Origin: Lentibacter sp. | GTDB lineage: Bacteria; Pseudomonadota; Alphaproteobacteria; Rhodobacterales; Rhodobacteraceae | NCBI GenBank assembly: GCA_016744435.1 | Contig: JADGEJ010000006.1 | Location: 44,276 to 108,275, forward strand | DNA: 64,000 nt | Direction: 5' to 3' | In this document: positions 51,405 to 61,050 of the stretch, in pieces | Layout: the number at the start of each line of letters is the position of its first letter | How positions within the stretch are numbered: the stretch's first letter is position 1 | Made by a program: the position numbers and the translations under genes | The notes under the pieces: model-generated | Seen by the model: only the letters and a program-made list of their open reading frames with translations | Database searches by the model: none | What the model was told of the DNA's origin: nothing

Positions 51405-52367
51405 TTATTCTTCCTTTAAGGGGCGTGAGAGGAGGGCTTGGAGGGCTTCAGACACGCTGAGCTTTCCAACTGAAAGAGCGGCGACGGCGGTGCAGATCGG
51501 CATGTCGACACCAAGCTCTTCTGCCCATGCAACAACGGCTTTTGCTGTCGGCACGCCCTCGACGGTTATCGAGGTATCAAACGGCTCTTGGCGTCCAAGC
51601 GCAAGCCCGAAGCGATAGTTGCGCGATAGCTCGGATGTACAGGTAAGCACGAGATCTCCGAAGCCGGAAAGCCCCGTGAGCGTTTCCGGCAATGCACCCT
51701 TGCGCAGAGCGAGGCGTTGCATTTCGGAAAATCCACGGGTCATCAAAGCGGCGCGCGCGCTGTCTCCCATGCCTTCGCCGATGCAAGCGCCACAGGCGAT
51801 CGCGATGACGTTTTTGAGCGCGCCACCAAGCTCGGCACCTGTTGTGTCACTGCTGCGGTAAATACGCAAATTGGGCGTTGTTAGAGCCTGTTGCAGGGCT
51901 TTTCCGGCAGTGCCGTCAGCGCAGGCAAGTGTTAAAGCAGTGGGAAGCCCACGCGCGATATCTGACGCAAAGCTGGGGCCGGTAAGAAGGGCCGGTAGTG
52001 CCGTGGGCACCACCTGCTTGATGGTTTCGATGGGGCCAAGACCTGTTTGCAGATCTATGCCTTTGCACGTGGCGACAAGTTCGCGCTGCGCGAGCTGCTC
52101 GGCGTGCTCGGCCAGAAATCCACGCAGCTTTTGCATGGGAACAGCAATCAGGCAGGGGCCGTTCTTTGCGAGCTGATCAAAATCTTTGATGATTTGAAGG
52201 GACTCGGGGAAGCCAGCGCCGGGAAGGCGGTGCGCGTTCTCGCGACTTGCGAGCATTTTGGCGGCGTGCTCTGGGTTGCGCGCCCATAGGGCCACGGGCT
52301 GGCCGGTGCGTGCGAGCGATATGGCGAGGCTTGTGCCAAACGCCCCAGCGCCGAGAACAGTGATCAT
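51405..52367 (-). CDS. gpsA: Glycerol-3-phosphate dehydrogenase [NAD(P)+]
   Basis: [30 protein letters not shown]...LLTGPSFA. Confidence 0.97.
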   Translation of the reverse strand: MITVLGAGAFGTSLAISLARTGQPVALWARNPEHAAKMLASRENAHRLPGAGFPESLQIIKDFDQLAKNGPCLIAVPMQKLRGFLAEHAEQLAQRELVATCKGIDLQTGLGPIETIKQVVPTALPALLTGPSFASDIARGLPTALTLACADGTAGKALQQALTTPNLRIYRSSDTTGAELGGALKNVIAIACGACIGEGMGDSARAALMTRGFSEMQRLALRKGALPETLTGLSGFGDLVLTCTSELSRNYRFGLALGRQEPFDTSITVEGVPTAKAVVAWAEELGVDMPICTAVAALSVGKLSVSEALQALLSRPLKEE

Positions 52368-53458
52368 GCCTTGGCTCCCTTCTTGCCTGATCCAAGCATG
52401 GCAGGGCTGTTGGTGTCTAGAGGCCAGCGCGGGCGTGGGCTGAGCGAGAAGTCGTCACGTTGGCCTGCTTCAAAAAGCTCTAGGCCTGCGTAAGCTATCA
52501 TCGCGGCATTGTCGGTGCACAGGGCAAGTGGCGGTGCGTTACTTTGTACGCCGGCTTCTGCAGAAACAGTCTCTAATGCTGCGCGAATTGCTTTGTTTGC
52601 GGCAACACCACCAGCAATGGCCATGACAGGCTGCGGCGGGTTTTCAGCGAGATAGACCGTGAGTGCGCGGCGGGTTTTCTCGGCCAAAACATCACTGACG
52701 GCGGCTTGGAAGCTGGCGCAAAGGTCTGCTCTGTCTTGTCGCGTTATTCCGCCTTTTTCAGCTATGACGTGGTCGCGCGCCCTTAGCAGCGCAGTCTTGA
52801 GCCCCGAGAAGGACATGTCGCAACCTTCACGGTCAAGCAGCGGGCGCGGCAGGCGAAAGCGCTTTGCGTCGCCCGTGAGTGCTTCAGTTTCAACGGCAGG
52901 GCCGCCAGGCTGCGCGAGGCCAAGTAGGCGAGCGGTTTTGTCAAAGGCCTCGCCAGGTGCGTCGTCTATTGTTCCGCCAAGGCGAGAAAACTCAGCCGCG
53001 CTACGCACCAGTAAAAACTGGCAATGCCCGCCCGAGACGAGCAGCATGAGATAGGGATAAGCAACAGCGTGGGTCAGCCGTGGTGTGAGCGCATGGCCAG
53101 CAAGGTGGTTAACCCCGATCAGCGGCTTGCCCGTACCTGCCGACAGCCCCTTGGCAAGCATAACGCCCGACATCACCCCGCCAATAAGGCCGGGGCCTGC
53201 TGTTACCGCGATAGCGTCAATGTCTTGCAGAGTGACGCCCGCTTCAGCCAGCGCAGCTGAGGCGCAGCCATCAAGCCTTTCAGCATGGGCGCGCGCCGCG
53301 ATCTCGGGAACGACGCCGCCAAAGCTAGCGTGCAGCGCGTTTTGGCCCAAAACGATCGAGGCGCGGATTTCTGCCGCGCCTGAAGTGCCTTGCACCACTG
53401 CTGCAGCGGAGTCGTCGCAGCTGCTTTCAATGCCGAGTATGAGGTTTGAAGTTGCCAT
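52364..53458 (-). CDS. tsaD: tRNA N6-adenosine threonylcarbamoyltransferase TsaD
   Basis: [15 protein letters not shown]...[13 protein letters not shown]; downstream gpsA. Confidence 0.97.
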   Translation of the reverse strand: MATSNLILGIESSCDDSAAAVVQGTSGAAEIRASIVLGQNALHASFGGVVPEIAARAHAERLDGCASAALAEAGVTLQDIDAIAVTAGPGLIGGVMSGVMLAKGLSAGTGKPLIGVNHLAGHALTPRLTHAVAYPYLMLLVSGGHCQFLLVRSAAEFSRLGGTIDDAPGEAFDKTARLLGLAQPGGPAVETEALTGDAKRFRLPRPLLDREGCDMSFSGLKTALLRARDHVIAEKGGITRQDRADLCASFQAAVSDVLAEKTRRALTVYLAENPPQPVMAIAGGVAANKAIRAALETVSAEAGVQSNAPPLALCTDNAAMIAYAGLELFEAGQRDDFSLSPRPRWPLDTNSPAMLGSGKKGAKA

Positions 53459-53505
53459 GAGCCTTTTCATTGCATGCCGTTTTGAGGGCAGGTAACACCG
53501 AAGGG

Positions 53506-54225
53506 ATGAATAAAACAACCGCGCCATGCATTGTTCTTACCCGCCCGAAGGCCGCCGCTGAGCGCTTTGCAAAAAGCCTTCGTGCTGCGCAGCCCAAAGC
53601 TCGGGTGATCATATCGCCAGTGTTGGAGATAAGCTATCGTAAGGATGTTGTCCTCCCGCAGGCTGATCGGCTTGTGTTTACTTCGGTGCATGGTGTTGAA
53701 GGCTATGCGCGGCTCGGCGGGCTTGCTTTGCCAGCCTATTGCGTTGGAGCGAGAACGGCCGAAACGGCGCGCGTTGAGGGCTTTACTGTGCTTGCGACGG
53801 CGCAGAATTCAGACGAATTGGTAGACATGCTGCGCACCCGTGAAAAAAGCACTTTGCTACATGCCCGCGGCGCCTTTGTGGCAGGGGACTTAAGCACTAA
53901 TGTAAAGGGGCTGGCAGAGGCCGTCGTATACGACCAGCCCGTGCGAATGCTGACAAAAGAAGCGCTTCAAGCCCTTTCGGGTGAAACCACGGTGGTTCTT
54001 CCCCTTTTCTCGCCCCGCACCGCAGGCGAACTTGCCAAGCAGAACAGCCTAGCTGCCCCGCTTTATGCGATTTTCATGAGTGACTCTGTCAAAGCGCGCT
54101 TTCAAGGCGTAGATACAGAGAAGTCGCGAGTGGTAGACTTTGCAAGCAATGAAGCGATGCTGGAGGCCACCCTGGAGCTATTTGACGCTGCTTGTGCGCT
54201 TGAGGGTCGCGCTCTGGGCGACTAA
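53506..54225 (+). CDS. hemD: Uroporphyrinogen-III synthase
   Basis: HemD-like ([18 protein letters not shown]...[14 protein letters not shown]); upstream of mitofilin-like and hemY genes. Confidence 0.87.
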   Translation: MNKTTAPCIVLTRPKAAAERFAKSLRAAQPKARVIISPVLEISYRKDVVLPQADRLVFTSVHGVEGYARLGGLALPAYCVGARTAETARVEGFTVLATAQNSDELVDMLRTREKSTLLHARGAFVAGDLSTNVKGLAEAVVYDQPVRMLTKEALQALSGETTVVLPLFSPRTAGELAKQNSLAAPLYAIFMSDSVKARFQGVDTEKSRVVDFASNEAMLEATLELFDAACALEGRALGD

Positions 54226-54276
54226 GCTCTCGGAGTTGCCGAGATTAATGATTAGATTCGGGGAGGCCGTGCACCT

Positions 54277-55482
54277 ATGGCACGCAAAAAGAACAAGACC
54301 GAAGAAGCCAAAATAGAGGCTTCCAAAATTGCTGACGACATCATCGAAGCTGAAGTTATCGAAAATGTTGCCGATGAAGCGGCGGAGCCGGTTGATGGCG
54401 CTCTCGTTGATGAGCCTGAAGTTGTCGACGACGAGGAGCCTGAAGAGGACCCCGAAGCAGTTGTCGGCGATGAGACGGTTGGCGAGGTTCAGCCCAAGCA
54501 GGTTGTTGTTGAGCGAAAGGGCGGCTTTGTCCCCATGTTGCTCGGCGGTGTTGCTGCTGCGGCGATAGGCTTCGGTTCAGCGCTCTATCTGCTGCCTGAA
54601 TTGCCCAAAAGCTGGCTTCCGGATAGCGGAAACGATGACGCTGCATTGCAACAGAGACTTGAGGCACAAGACGCTGCTTTGGCGGAAATGAAAGCAGCAA
54701 TAGCGAGCGCGGCGGACGACAAGGCACTTCAAGAGAGTGTGAGTGCCACGCAGTCAAACCTAGAAAAGCTGGCTGGTGATGTTACCACGCTAAAGGCTGA
54801 GCTTGGTGCTATCGGCGCACTAGAGACACGCATGACAGCCTTGGAAAAGGCCCCGATGGCCGATGCTAGCCCAGAAGCAGTAGCAGCCTACAAGCGCGAG
54901 ATGGAAGCCCTTCAAGCTGCCCTGAGCAAACAGCGCGCTGAAGTTGAAGCGATGGCAACAGAAGCAGAAGCGAAGAACGCCTCTGCAGAAATGACAGCGC
55001 AAGACGCTTTGAAGCGCTCGGCAATGAGCCAGATTCTGACTTCCCTCGAAACGGGCTCAGGCTTTGGCGAGGCTGTTGAAAGCCTGTCAGCCACTGGCGT
55101 GAGCGTGCCTGATGCACTCAGTGCACAGGCGGAAGGCGTCCCTACAGTTGATGTGTTGAAAGAGGGCTTTTCAGAGCCCGCGCGCGCAGCCCTTGCTGCG
55201 GCTCGCAAAGCAACAGGCGGCGGTGGAGGCCTCGGTGGGTTTTTGAAAGCCCAGCTTGGCGCGCGCTCGCTTGAGCCACGCGAAGGCGACGATGCGGATG
55301 CTGTTTTGAGCCGCGTTGAAGCTGCTGTGAAAGAGGGACGTTTGGGCGACGCACTGGCAGAGGCCGCTGCCTTGCCTGACGAAGCACAAGCACCGCTAAA
55401 AGACTGGACAGACGCCGTGAAGGCACGCCAAGCAGCTGTTGAAGCTGCCGAGGCACTGAACCAGCAAATAAATTCGAACTGA
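54277..55482 (+). CDS. Mitofilin/Mic60-like membrane protein (COG4223 type)
   Basis: Acidic N-terminus, single TM (FVPMLLGGVAAAAIGFGSALYLL), long coiled coil and C-terminal mitofilin-like segment; located hemD-X-hemY. Confidence 0.8.
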   Translation: MARKKNKTEEAKIEASKIADDIIEAEVIENVADEAAEPVDGALVDEPEVVDDEEPEEDPEAVVGDETVGEVQPKQVVVERKGGFVPMLLGGVAAAAIGFGSALYLLPELPKSWLPDSGNDDAALQQRLEAQDAALAEMKAAIASAADDKALQESVSATQSNLEKLAGDVTTLKAELGAIGALETRMTALEKAPMADASPEAVAAYKREMEALQAALSKQRAEVEAMATEAEAKNASAEMTAQDALKRSAMSQILTSLETGSGFGEAVESLSATGVSVPDALSAQAEGVPTVDVLKEGFSEPARAALAAARKATGGGGGLGGFLKAQLGARSLEPREGDDADAVLSRVEAAVKEGRLGDALAEAAALPDEAQAPLKDWTDAVKARQAAVEAAEALNQQINSN

Positions 55483-55492
55483 GGGTTAATTC

Positions 55493-56965
55493 ATGCTTTG
55501 GTCACTGATTAAAATAGTTCTGTTCTTTGTCGTTGTTGCAGCGGCCAGTTTTGGGGCGGTTCAACTTCTGGCGCTCGACGGCAGCGTGCGCATTGCTTTT
55601 GGTGGGCAAGAATACAGCCTGACGCCGCTTACCACGGTGATTGCTTTGGTTGTCTTGGTCATCTCAGTTTGGCTGTTGATCAAGCTCGCGGGCTTTCTGC
55701 TGGCTGCGTTCCGGTTTCTCAACGGCGACGAGACAGCCATCTCGCGTTACTTTGATCGTAACCGCGAGCGCAAGGGCTTTCAGGCGCTGGCCGACGGGAT
55801 GCTGGCGCTGGCTTCGGGCGAAGGGCGGCTGGCCATGGCCAAGGCCTCACGCGCCGAGCGCTACCTTGACCGCCCTGACCTGACCAATTTGCTAAGTGCG
55901 CAAGCGGCCGAAATGGCAGGCGACAAAGGCAAGGCAGAGGCCGCTTACAAGAAGCTGCTCACAGAAGACCGCACGCGGTTTGTGGGTGTTCGCGGGATTA
56001 TGAAGCAACGCTTGGCGGCGGGTGAAACTGACAAGGCGCTGAAGCTGGCCAAGACAGCCTTTGCCCTCAAGCCTGCGCATGAAGAAACGCAAGACACGCT
56101 TTTGAAGTTGCAAGCTCAGGAAGCTGATTGGAGTGGCGCGCGCGAAACACTGAACGCCAAACTCAAACACGGCAGCCTGCCACGCGATGTGCATAGGCGC
56201 CGTGACGCTGTGCTGGCCCTTTCGGAAGCCAAAGATGTGATCGCAGAAGACAATGGCATTGACGTCAAGGAACGCGCGATTGAAGCAAACCGCCTCTCGC
56301 CAGACTTGGTTCCAGCCGCTGTTATGGCCGCGCAAAGCTATATCGAGAAGAGTCAGCCACGTTACGCAACACGGGTGATCGCCAAGGCATGGGACGCGCA
56401 ACCGCACCCTGACTTGGCCGCAGCCTTTGCCGCGATTGTGCCCGACGAAACACCAGCGAAACGTGTGAAGCGGTTCCGCAAGCTGACCAAGGTTCACGCT
56501 GACAATCCTGAGACAAAGATGCTGCTGGCTGAGTTGCATCTTGCGGCGGAAGACTTCCCGGAAGCGCGCCGCGCGCTGGGTGATTTGGTCGAGACAAATG
56601 GCGACGCGCGTGCGCTGACAATTATGGCCGCAGTTGAGCGTGGCGAAGGCAAGTCTGACGCTGTTGTAAAAGGCTGGCTCGCCAAAGCGCTGAGCGCACC
56701 ACGGGCTGCGCAATGGGTCTGCGATAACTGTCAGCACATTCACAACGAATGGTCGCCAACCTGCGAAAATTGCCACTCGCTTGATACGCTGAGCTGGAAG
56801 CGCCCGCCGCAGTCAGACGTGAGCATGCCAACTGGCATTGCCATGTTGCCTCTGCTTGTTGGATCGCTTGAGGACCAGTCAGAAGATGCTGTGGATGAAG
56901 CTGAAGTTGTCGAGGTTATCGAAGCAACCGAGGTTGAAGCTGTGCCTGAAGAAGAGGCCAAGTAG
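55493..56965 (+). CDS. hemY: HemY family TPR membrane protein with C-terminal zinc-ribbon-like motif
   Basis: Two N-terminal TMs, HemY_N (GGQEYSLTPLTTVIALVVLVISVWLLIKL), TPR-like helices, and CDNC-x9-CENC near the C-terminus. Confidence 0.92.
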   Translation: MLWSLIKIVLFFVVVAAASFGAVQLLALDGSVRIAFGGQEYSLTPLTTVIALVVLVISVWLLIKLAGFLLAAFRFLNGDETAISRYFDRNRERKGFQALADGMLALASGEGRLAMAKASRAERYLDRPDLTNLLSAQAAEMAGDKGKAEAAYKKLLTEDRTRFVGVRGIMKQRLAAGETDKALKLAKTAFALKPAHEETQDTLLKLQAQEADWSGARETLNAKLKHGSLPRDVHRRRDAVLALSEAKDVIAEDNGIDVKERAIEANRLSPDLVPAAVMAAQSYIEKSQPRYATRVIAKAWDAQPHPDLAAAFAAIVPDETPAKRVKRFRKLTKVHADNPETKMLLAELHLAAEDFPEARRALGDLVETNGDARALTIMAAVERGEGKSDAVVKGWLAKALSAPRAAQWVCDNCQHIHNEWSPTCENCHSLDTLSWKRPPQSDVSMPTGIAMLPLLVGSLEDQSEDAVDEAEVVEVIEATEVEAVPEEEAK

Positions 56966-57014
56966 CCAACTGCGCGCGCTCGACAGACGCGCGCGGCAGT
57001 GCTAACCCCTCGAT

Positions 57015-57497
57015 ATGGCCAGTGCTAACAAAAAATCGGATCCAAATTACAAGGTGATCGCCGAGAATCGGCGCGCACGCTACGATTATGCCATCGACGA
57101 TGACATCGAGTGCGGCATAATTTTGGAAGGCTCCGAGGTGAAGTCGTTGCGAGAGGGCGGTAGCAACATTGCCGAGAGCTACGCCACTGTCGAAGACGGC
57201 GAGCTGTGGTTGGTGAACTCCTACATCGCGCCTTATGCCCGCGCTAAGACGTTTAAGCATGTTGAGCGTCGTCGCCGGAAGCTGTTGGTGTCGCGCAAAG
57301 AGTTGGCGAACCTTTGGTCAGCAACCAACCGCAAAGGCATGACACTGGTGCCGCTGGTGATGTACTTTAACCATAAGGGTTTTGCGAAGCTCAAGATCGG
57401 CATCGCTAAAGGCAAGAAGAATCACGACAAGCGCGCCAACGAAGCAAAGCGCGACTGGGGCCGCCAGAAGGCGCGCCTGCTACGGAACGGCGACTAG
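57015..57497 (+). CDS. smpB: SsrA-binding protein SmpB
   Basis: [40 protein letters not shown]. Confidence 0.98.
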   Translation: MASANKKSDPNYKVIAENRRARYDYAIDDDIECGIILEGSEVKSLREGGSNIAESYATVEDGELWLVNSYIAPYARAKTFKHVERRRRKLLVSRKELANLWSATNRKGMTLVPLVMYFNHKGFAKLKIGIAKGKKNHDKRANEAKRDWGRQKARLLRNGD

Positions 57498-57635
57498 TTC
57501 GGGGGAAACCCGCAGTATATTTCCCGTTTCGTGAATTCCTTAACACGCGTTAACCTCTTTACGACCAAAGCGAGCCTCCTTGCTTTGGCACATAACAGTG
57601 GCTCGGACAGGGGCTGCACGGGGAAGGAAACGAAC

Positions 57636-57926
57636 ATGGAACTTATTATTGGTCTGATTTCAGGCGCAGTTGGCGGTAACGCAGCGGGCGGCCTTTTGAA
57701 AAACCTCAACCAAGGCACGCTGATTAACTCGATCTCGGGCATCGTTGGCGGCGGCCTTGGTGGCACATTGCTGGGCATGATCGGCGCGCCTGACATGGCG
57801 GGCGTTGCTGGCGAAGCGGCTGGCCTCGACATCGGTTCGATCATCGGCCAAGTGGCTGGTGGCGGCGTAGGCGGCGGCGTTGTGCTGGCCATCGTCGGTG
57901 CAGTGCGCAACATGATGAACAAGTAA
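57636..57926 (+). CDS. Glycine-zipper-like small protein
   Basis: MELIIGLISGAVGGNAAGGLLKNLNQGTLINSISGIVGGGLGGTLLGMIG..., 96 aa. Confidence 0.8.
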   Translation: MELIIGLISGAVGGNAAGGLLKNLNQGTLINSISGIVGGGLGGTLLGMIGAPDMAGVAGEAAGLDIGSIIGQVAGGGVGGGVVLAIVGAVRNMMNK

Positions 57927-57952
57927 GCTGTATAAATAGCTTAGACGTTAAG

Positions 57953-57990
57953 AAGCCGGGCGAGGGAAACTGCGCTCGGCTTTTTGCTTT
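57953..57990 (+). terminator. Rho-independent terminator
   Basis: AAGCCGGGCG-agggaaactg-CGCTCGGCTTTTTG. Confidence 0.82.
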
Positions 57991-58018
57991 TGAGCAAGGT
58001 ATTGGCAGGTTCTGCTGC

Positions 58019-58762
58019 CTATAGCTGGATATGAATATGATCGTCATGGCGGGCAGCGCGGCAGCCTTGAAAACGGATTTTGGCACTGCCAGCAGAGAAA
58101 CGCTGCTTTAAGTGTGGCTCAATGAAGATCTTGCCAACGCGCGGGTCGGCAACAAGCGAGCGCAACGCGGCCTGCATCCGAGGTTCATCAAGCTGGTAGT
58201 CTGGCCAGAGGCTCTGCAGCCAGCCCATATCCCACCTCAGGCTTGGAGACGTTGACGAGCAATCTGTCGGACCATCTTCAAAGGCAAAATAGCCAATGAA
58301 AGACCTCGCCGCGCCGGGCAGATAGCCGCTTTTGTCTTGATAGTAGAACGCAAGATCAGCCTTGCGGCCGTCGTGATGCGAGAGGTGAGGCAAAAGCGGA
58401 AAGCCAACGAAGAAGGGAAAGTTGGCATCCAAGACCCGCGTTTGTGTGCCCGGCAGTTGCTCCGCTATCTTTGCAGCGTGGTCGTTCAACACGCTTGAAA
58501 GCTCGGGCACGACATACTGCCTGTTCAACATGCAAAACAGCGGTGACTGCATCTGCAAATGATCGCCTTGGATACAGGGCAATGCCGTGCGCCCGAAATG
58601 GGGCGCAACCCAAAGCGCCGAGACAGACAGCGCAACATAGGCCAGCACGAACGCGGCGACACGACGTCTAAAGCCGAGCGCTACAAGCCAGGCCAACCCG
58701 CCGAGCTGCGACAGCAGGGTCAAGACGACAACAATAAGCAGATGAGAAACAGCTTTGAACAT
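58019..58762 (-). CDS. Membrane protein with LAS-metallopeptidase-like motifs
   Basis: TM helices at the N-terminus; SHHDGRKADLAF and HDDHIHIQL motifs in the C-terminal domain. Confidence 0.65.
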   Translation of the reverse strand: MFKAVSHLLIVVVLTLLSQLGGLAWLVALGFRRRVAAFVLAYVALSVSALWVAPHFGRTALPCIQGDHLQMQSPLFCMLNRQYVVPELSSVLNDHAAKIAEQLPGTQTRVLDANFPFFVGFPLLPHLSHHDGRKADLAFYYQDKSGYLPGAARSFIGYFAFEDGPTDCSSTSPSLRWDMGWLQSLWPDYQLDEPRMQAALRSLVADPRVGKIFIEPHLKQRFSAGSAKIRFQGCRAARHDDHIHIQL

Positions 58763-58866
58763 TGAATGGTTCTATCGCAGAAATTTCCAGTTTGACAGCT
58801 TGAGCTCGGCCTTGCTCATCGGGGCTGCGCGCGCTAGAAATTTGCCAACAGATATGCGAGGCTATC

Positions 58867-59724
58867 ATGGCGCAGGACGACCCCAAAACACTGGTATCAA
58901 CAGAGTGGCTCGCCGCTCACATCAAAAACCCCGATTTGCGGGTGCTTGACGCGACATGGTTTATGCCCGACGTCGAGGCAGATGCCGTGGCGGCTTACAA
59001 CGAGACGCACATTCCCGGCGCGCGGTTTTTTGACATCGACGAGATCAGTGATCTCCGCTCTGAGCTTCCGCACATGGTTCCTTCTGTTGAGAAGTTCATG
59101 AGCCGGATGCGCGCCATGGGCGTGGGTGACGGGCACCAAGTTGTTGTCTACGACCAGCAAGGCGTGCGGTCAGCGCCGCGTGTTTGGTGGTTGTTCAAGC
59201 TTATGGGCCAAGACAACGTTGCCGTGCTTGACGGTGGCTTGCCCAAGTGGCTTGCTGAGGGCCGCGAAACCGAAGACATGGCCCCGATCATCCGCGACCG
59301 CCACATGACGGTGCGCCGCCAAAACCACCTCGTGAAAGACGTGACGCAGGTTTCTGCGGCTTCAAAGCTTGGCGACTACGAGATCATCGATGCGCGCTCG
59401 GCTGGGCGCTTTACGGGAACCGAAACTGAGCCTCGCGAGGGCCTTCGCAGCGGGCATATCCCGGGCTCTAAGAGTGTGCCGTTTCATGATCTGATCGCTG
59501 CCGATGGCACATTGCTTTTGCCCGACGCTCTGCGCGGGGTGTTTGAAAGCGCAGGCGTTGATCTCGCCAAACCCGCTATCACAACCTGCGGATCGGGCAT
59601 CACAGCTGCGATCCTGTCGCTCGCATTAGAGCGGATCGGCAAGACAGACCACGCCGTCTATGACGGTTCATGGACAGAGTGGGGCGCCTTTGCCACCCTG
59701 CCTGTCGCAACAGGAGAAGCCTGA
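58867..59724 (+). CDS. sseA: 3-mercaptopyruvate sulfurtransferase
   Basis: Tandem rhodanese domains; catalytic loop TTCGSGITA. Confidence 0.95.
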   Translation: MAQDDPKTLVSTEWLAAHIKNPDLRVLDATWFMPDVEADAVAAYNETHIPGARFFDIDEISDLRSELPHMVPSVEKFMSRMRAMGVGDGHQVVVYDQQGVRSAPRVWWLFKLMGQDNVAVLDGGLPKWLAEGRETEDMAPIIRDRHMTVRRQNHLVKDVTQVSAASKLGDYEIIDARSAGRFTGTETEPREGLRSGHIPGSKSVPFHDLIAADGTLLLPDALRGVFESAGVDLAKPAITTCGSGITAAILSLALERIGKTDHAVYDGSWTEWGAFATLPVATGEA

Positions 59725-60908
59725 TGTTTAGCAATCTCAAAAAGCAGCCCACCGACAAAATCATGGCGATGATGGGCAAGTTCCGCGCTGACCCGCGTGT
59801 TGGCAAGATCGACCTTGGCGTTGGCGTTTACAAGAACGCCGAGGGTGTCACGCCGGTGATGCGTGCTGTGAAAGCTGCCGAGCATAAGCTTTGGGAAGAA
59901 CAGCAGAGCAAAGCCTACGTTGGGCTTGTCGGCGACCCTGCTTATGCCGACGCGATGATCGGGCTGGTGCTTGACGGCGCAGTGCCTCGTGAGAACATCG
60001 GTGCCGCAGCCACACCCGGCGGAACGGGCGCTGTGCGTCAGGCGTTCGAGATGATCAAAATGGCGACGCCTGAGGCGCGGGTGTTCGTGAGCAACCCGAC
60101 TTGGCCAAACCATATCTCTATCCTCAACTACCTTGGCATCGAAGTTGTTCCTTATCGCTACTTTGACAGCGAGACACGCGGTGTCGACTTCGCGGGGATG
60201 ATGGAAGACCTCGATGGGCTGAAGGCCGGCGACGTTGTGTTGCTGCACGGCTGTTGCCACAACCCGACTGGCGCAAACCTGAACCTCGCGGAATGGCAGC
60301 AAGTTATCGACGTGCTTAACACCAAGAGTGCGATCCCGATGATCGACATCGCCTATCAAGGCTTTGGCGATGGGCTGGCAGAAGACGCGGCCGCGACGCG
60401 GCTTGTGGCCTCAAGTGTGCCAGAGTGTCTGATCGCGGCGAGTTGCTCAAAGAACTTTGGCATCTATCGCGAGCGCACTGGTTTGCTCATGGCTGTGTCG
60501 CAAGACGCTGGTGCGAAGGCTTTGACGCAAGAGAACCTCGCCTTCCTCAACCGCCAAAACTATTCCTTCCCGCCTGACCATGGTGCGCGCTTGGTCACGA
60601 TGATCCTGAACGACGACAAGCTGCGCGCTGATTGGCAGAATGAGCTGGAAGCTGTGCGCCTTGAAATGCTTGGCCTGCGCGAACAGCTTGCGGATGAGCT
60701 TCAGCGCCTGTCTGGCTCTGACCGATTTGGCTTTCTGGCGCAGCACCGCGGCATGTTTAGCCTGCTTGGTACCACGCCTGACATGGTGGAAGTCTTGCGC
60801 GCCAACAACGCGATCTACATGGTGCCGGACAGTCGGATGAACATCGCCGGGCTCGACACCGCAACAGTGCCGATCTTGGCGAAAGCCATAATCGACGCAG
60901 GCATCTAA
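59724..60908 (+). CDS. Aromatic amino acid/aspartate aminotransferase
   Basis: KIDLGVGVYKNAEGVTPVMRAVKAAE; AASCSKNFGIYRERTG PLP lysine region. Confidence 0.95.
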   Translation: MFSNLKKQPTDKIMAMMGKFRADPRVGKIDLGVGVYKNAEGVTPVMRAVKAAEHKLWEEQQSKAYVGLVGDPAYADAMIGLVLDGAVPRENIGAAATPGGTGAVRQAFEMIKMATPEARVFVSNPTWPNHISILNYLGIEVVPYRYFDSETRGVDFAGMMEDLDGLKAGDVVLLHGCCHNPTGANLNLAEWQQVIDVLNTKSAIPMIDIAYQGFGDGLAEDAAATRLVASSVPECLIAASCSKNFGIYRERTGLLMAVSQDAGAKALTQENLAFLNRQNYSFPPDHGARLVTMILNDDKLRADWQNELEAVRLEMLGLREQLADELQRLSGSDRFGFLAQHRGMFSLLGTTPDMVEVLRANNAIYMVPDSRMNIAGLDTATVPILAKAIIDAGI

Positions 60909-60927
60909 CTTGATCACATATGTGCTG

Positions 60928-60957
60928 AAAAACCCGGCTTCGTGTCGGGTTTTTTTG
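60928..60957 (+). terminator. Rho-independent terminator
   Basis: AAAAACCCGgcttcgtgtCGGGTTTTTTT. Confidence 0.9.
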
Positions 60958-61050
60958 CTTTTGCCGAGTAATGATAGGTCTTTTAGCAAATATTTGATAA
61001 TCCGAATGGCTGAGCTGGCTTAAAAGCGATCAACTGCAGGACAAAACCCT

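Noticed and set aside
55892-56776. 294-aa minus-strand ORF over hemY
   Set aside because: Antisense shadow ORF; HemY on the plus strand has domain support.
57540-57554. CtrA-like TTAAcacgcgTTAAC before the glycine-zipper gene
   Set aside because: Spacer is 6 nt, not 7; does not meet the CtrA consensus.
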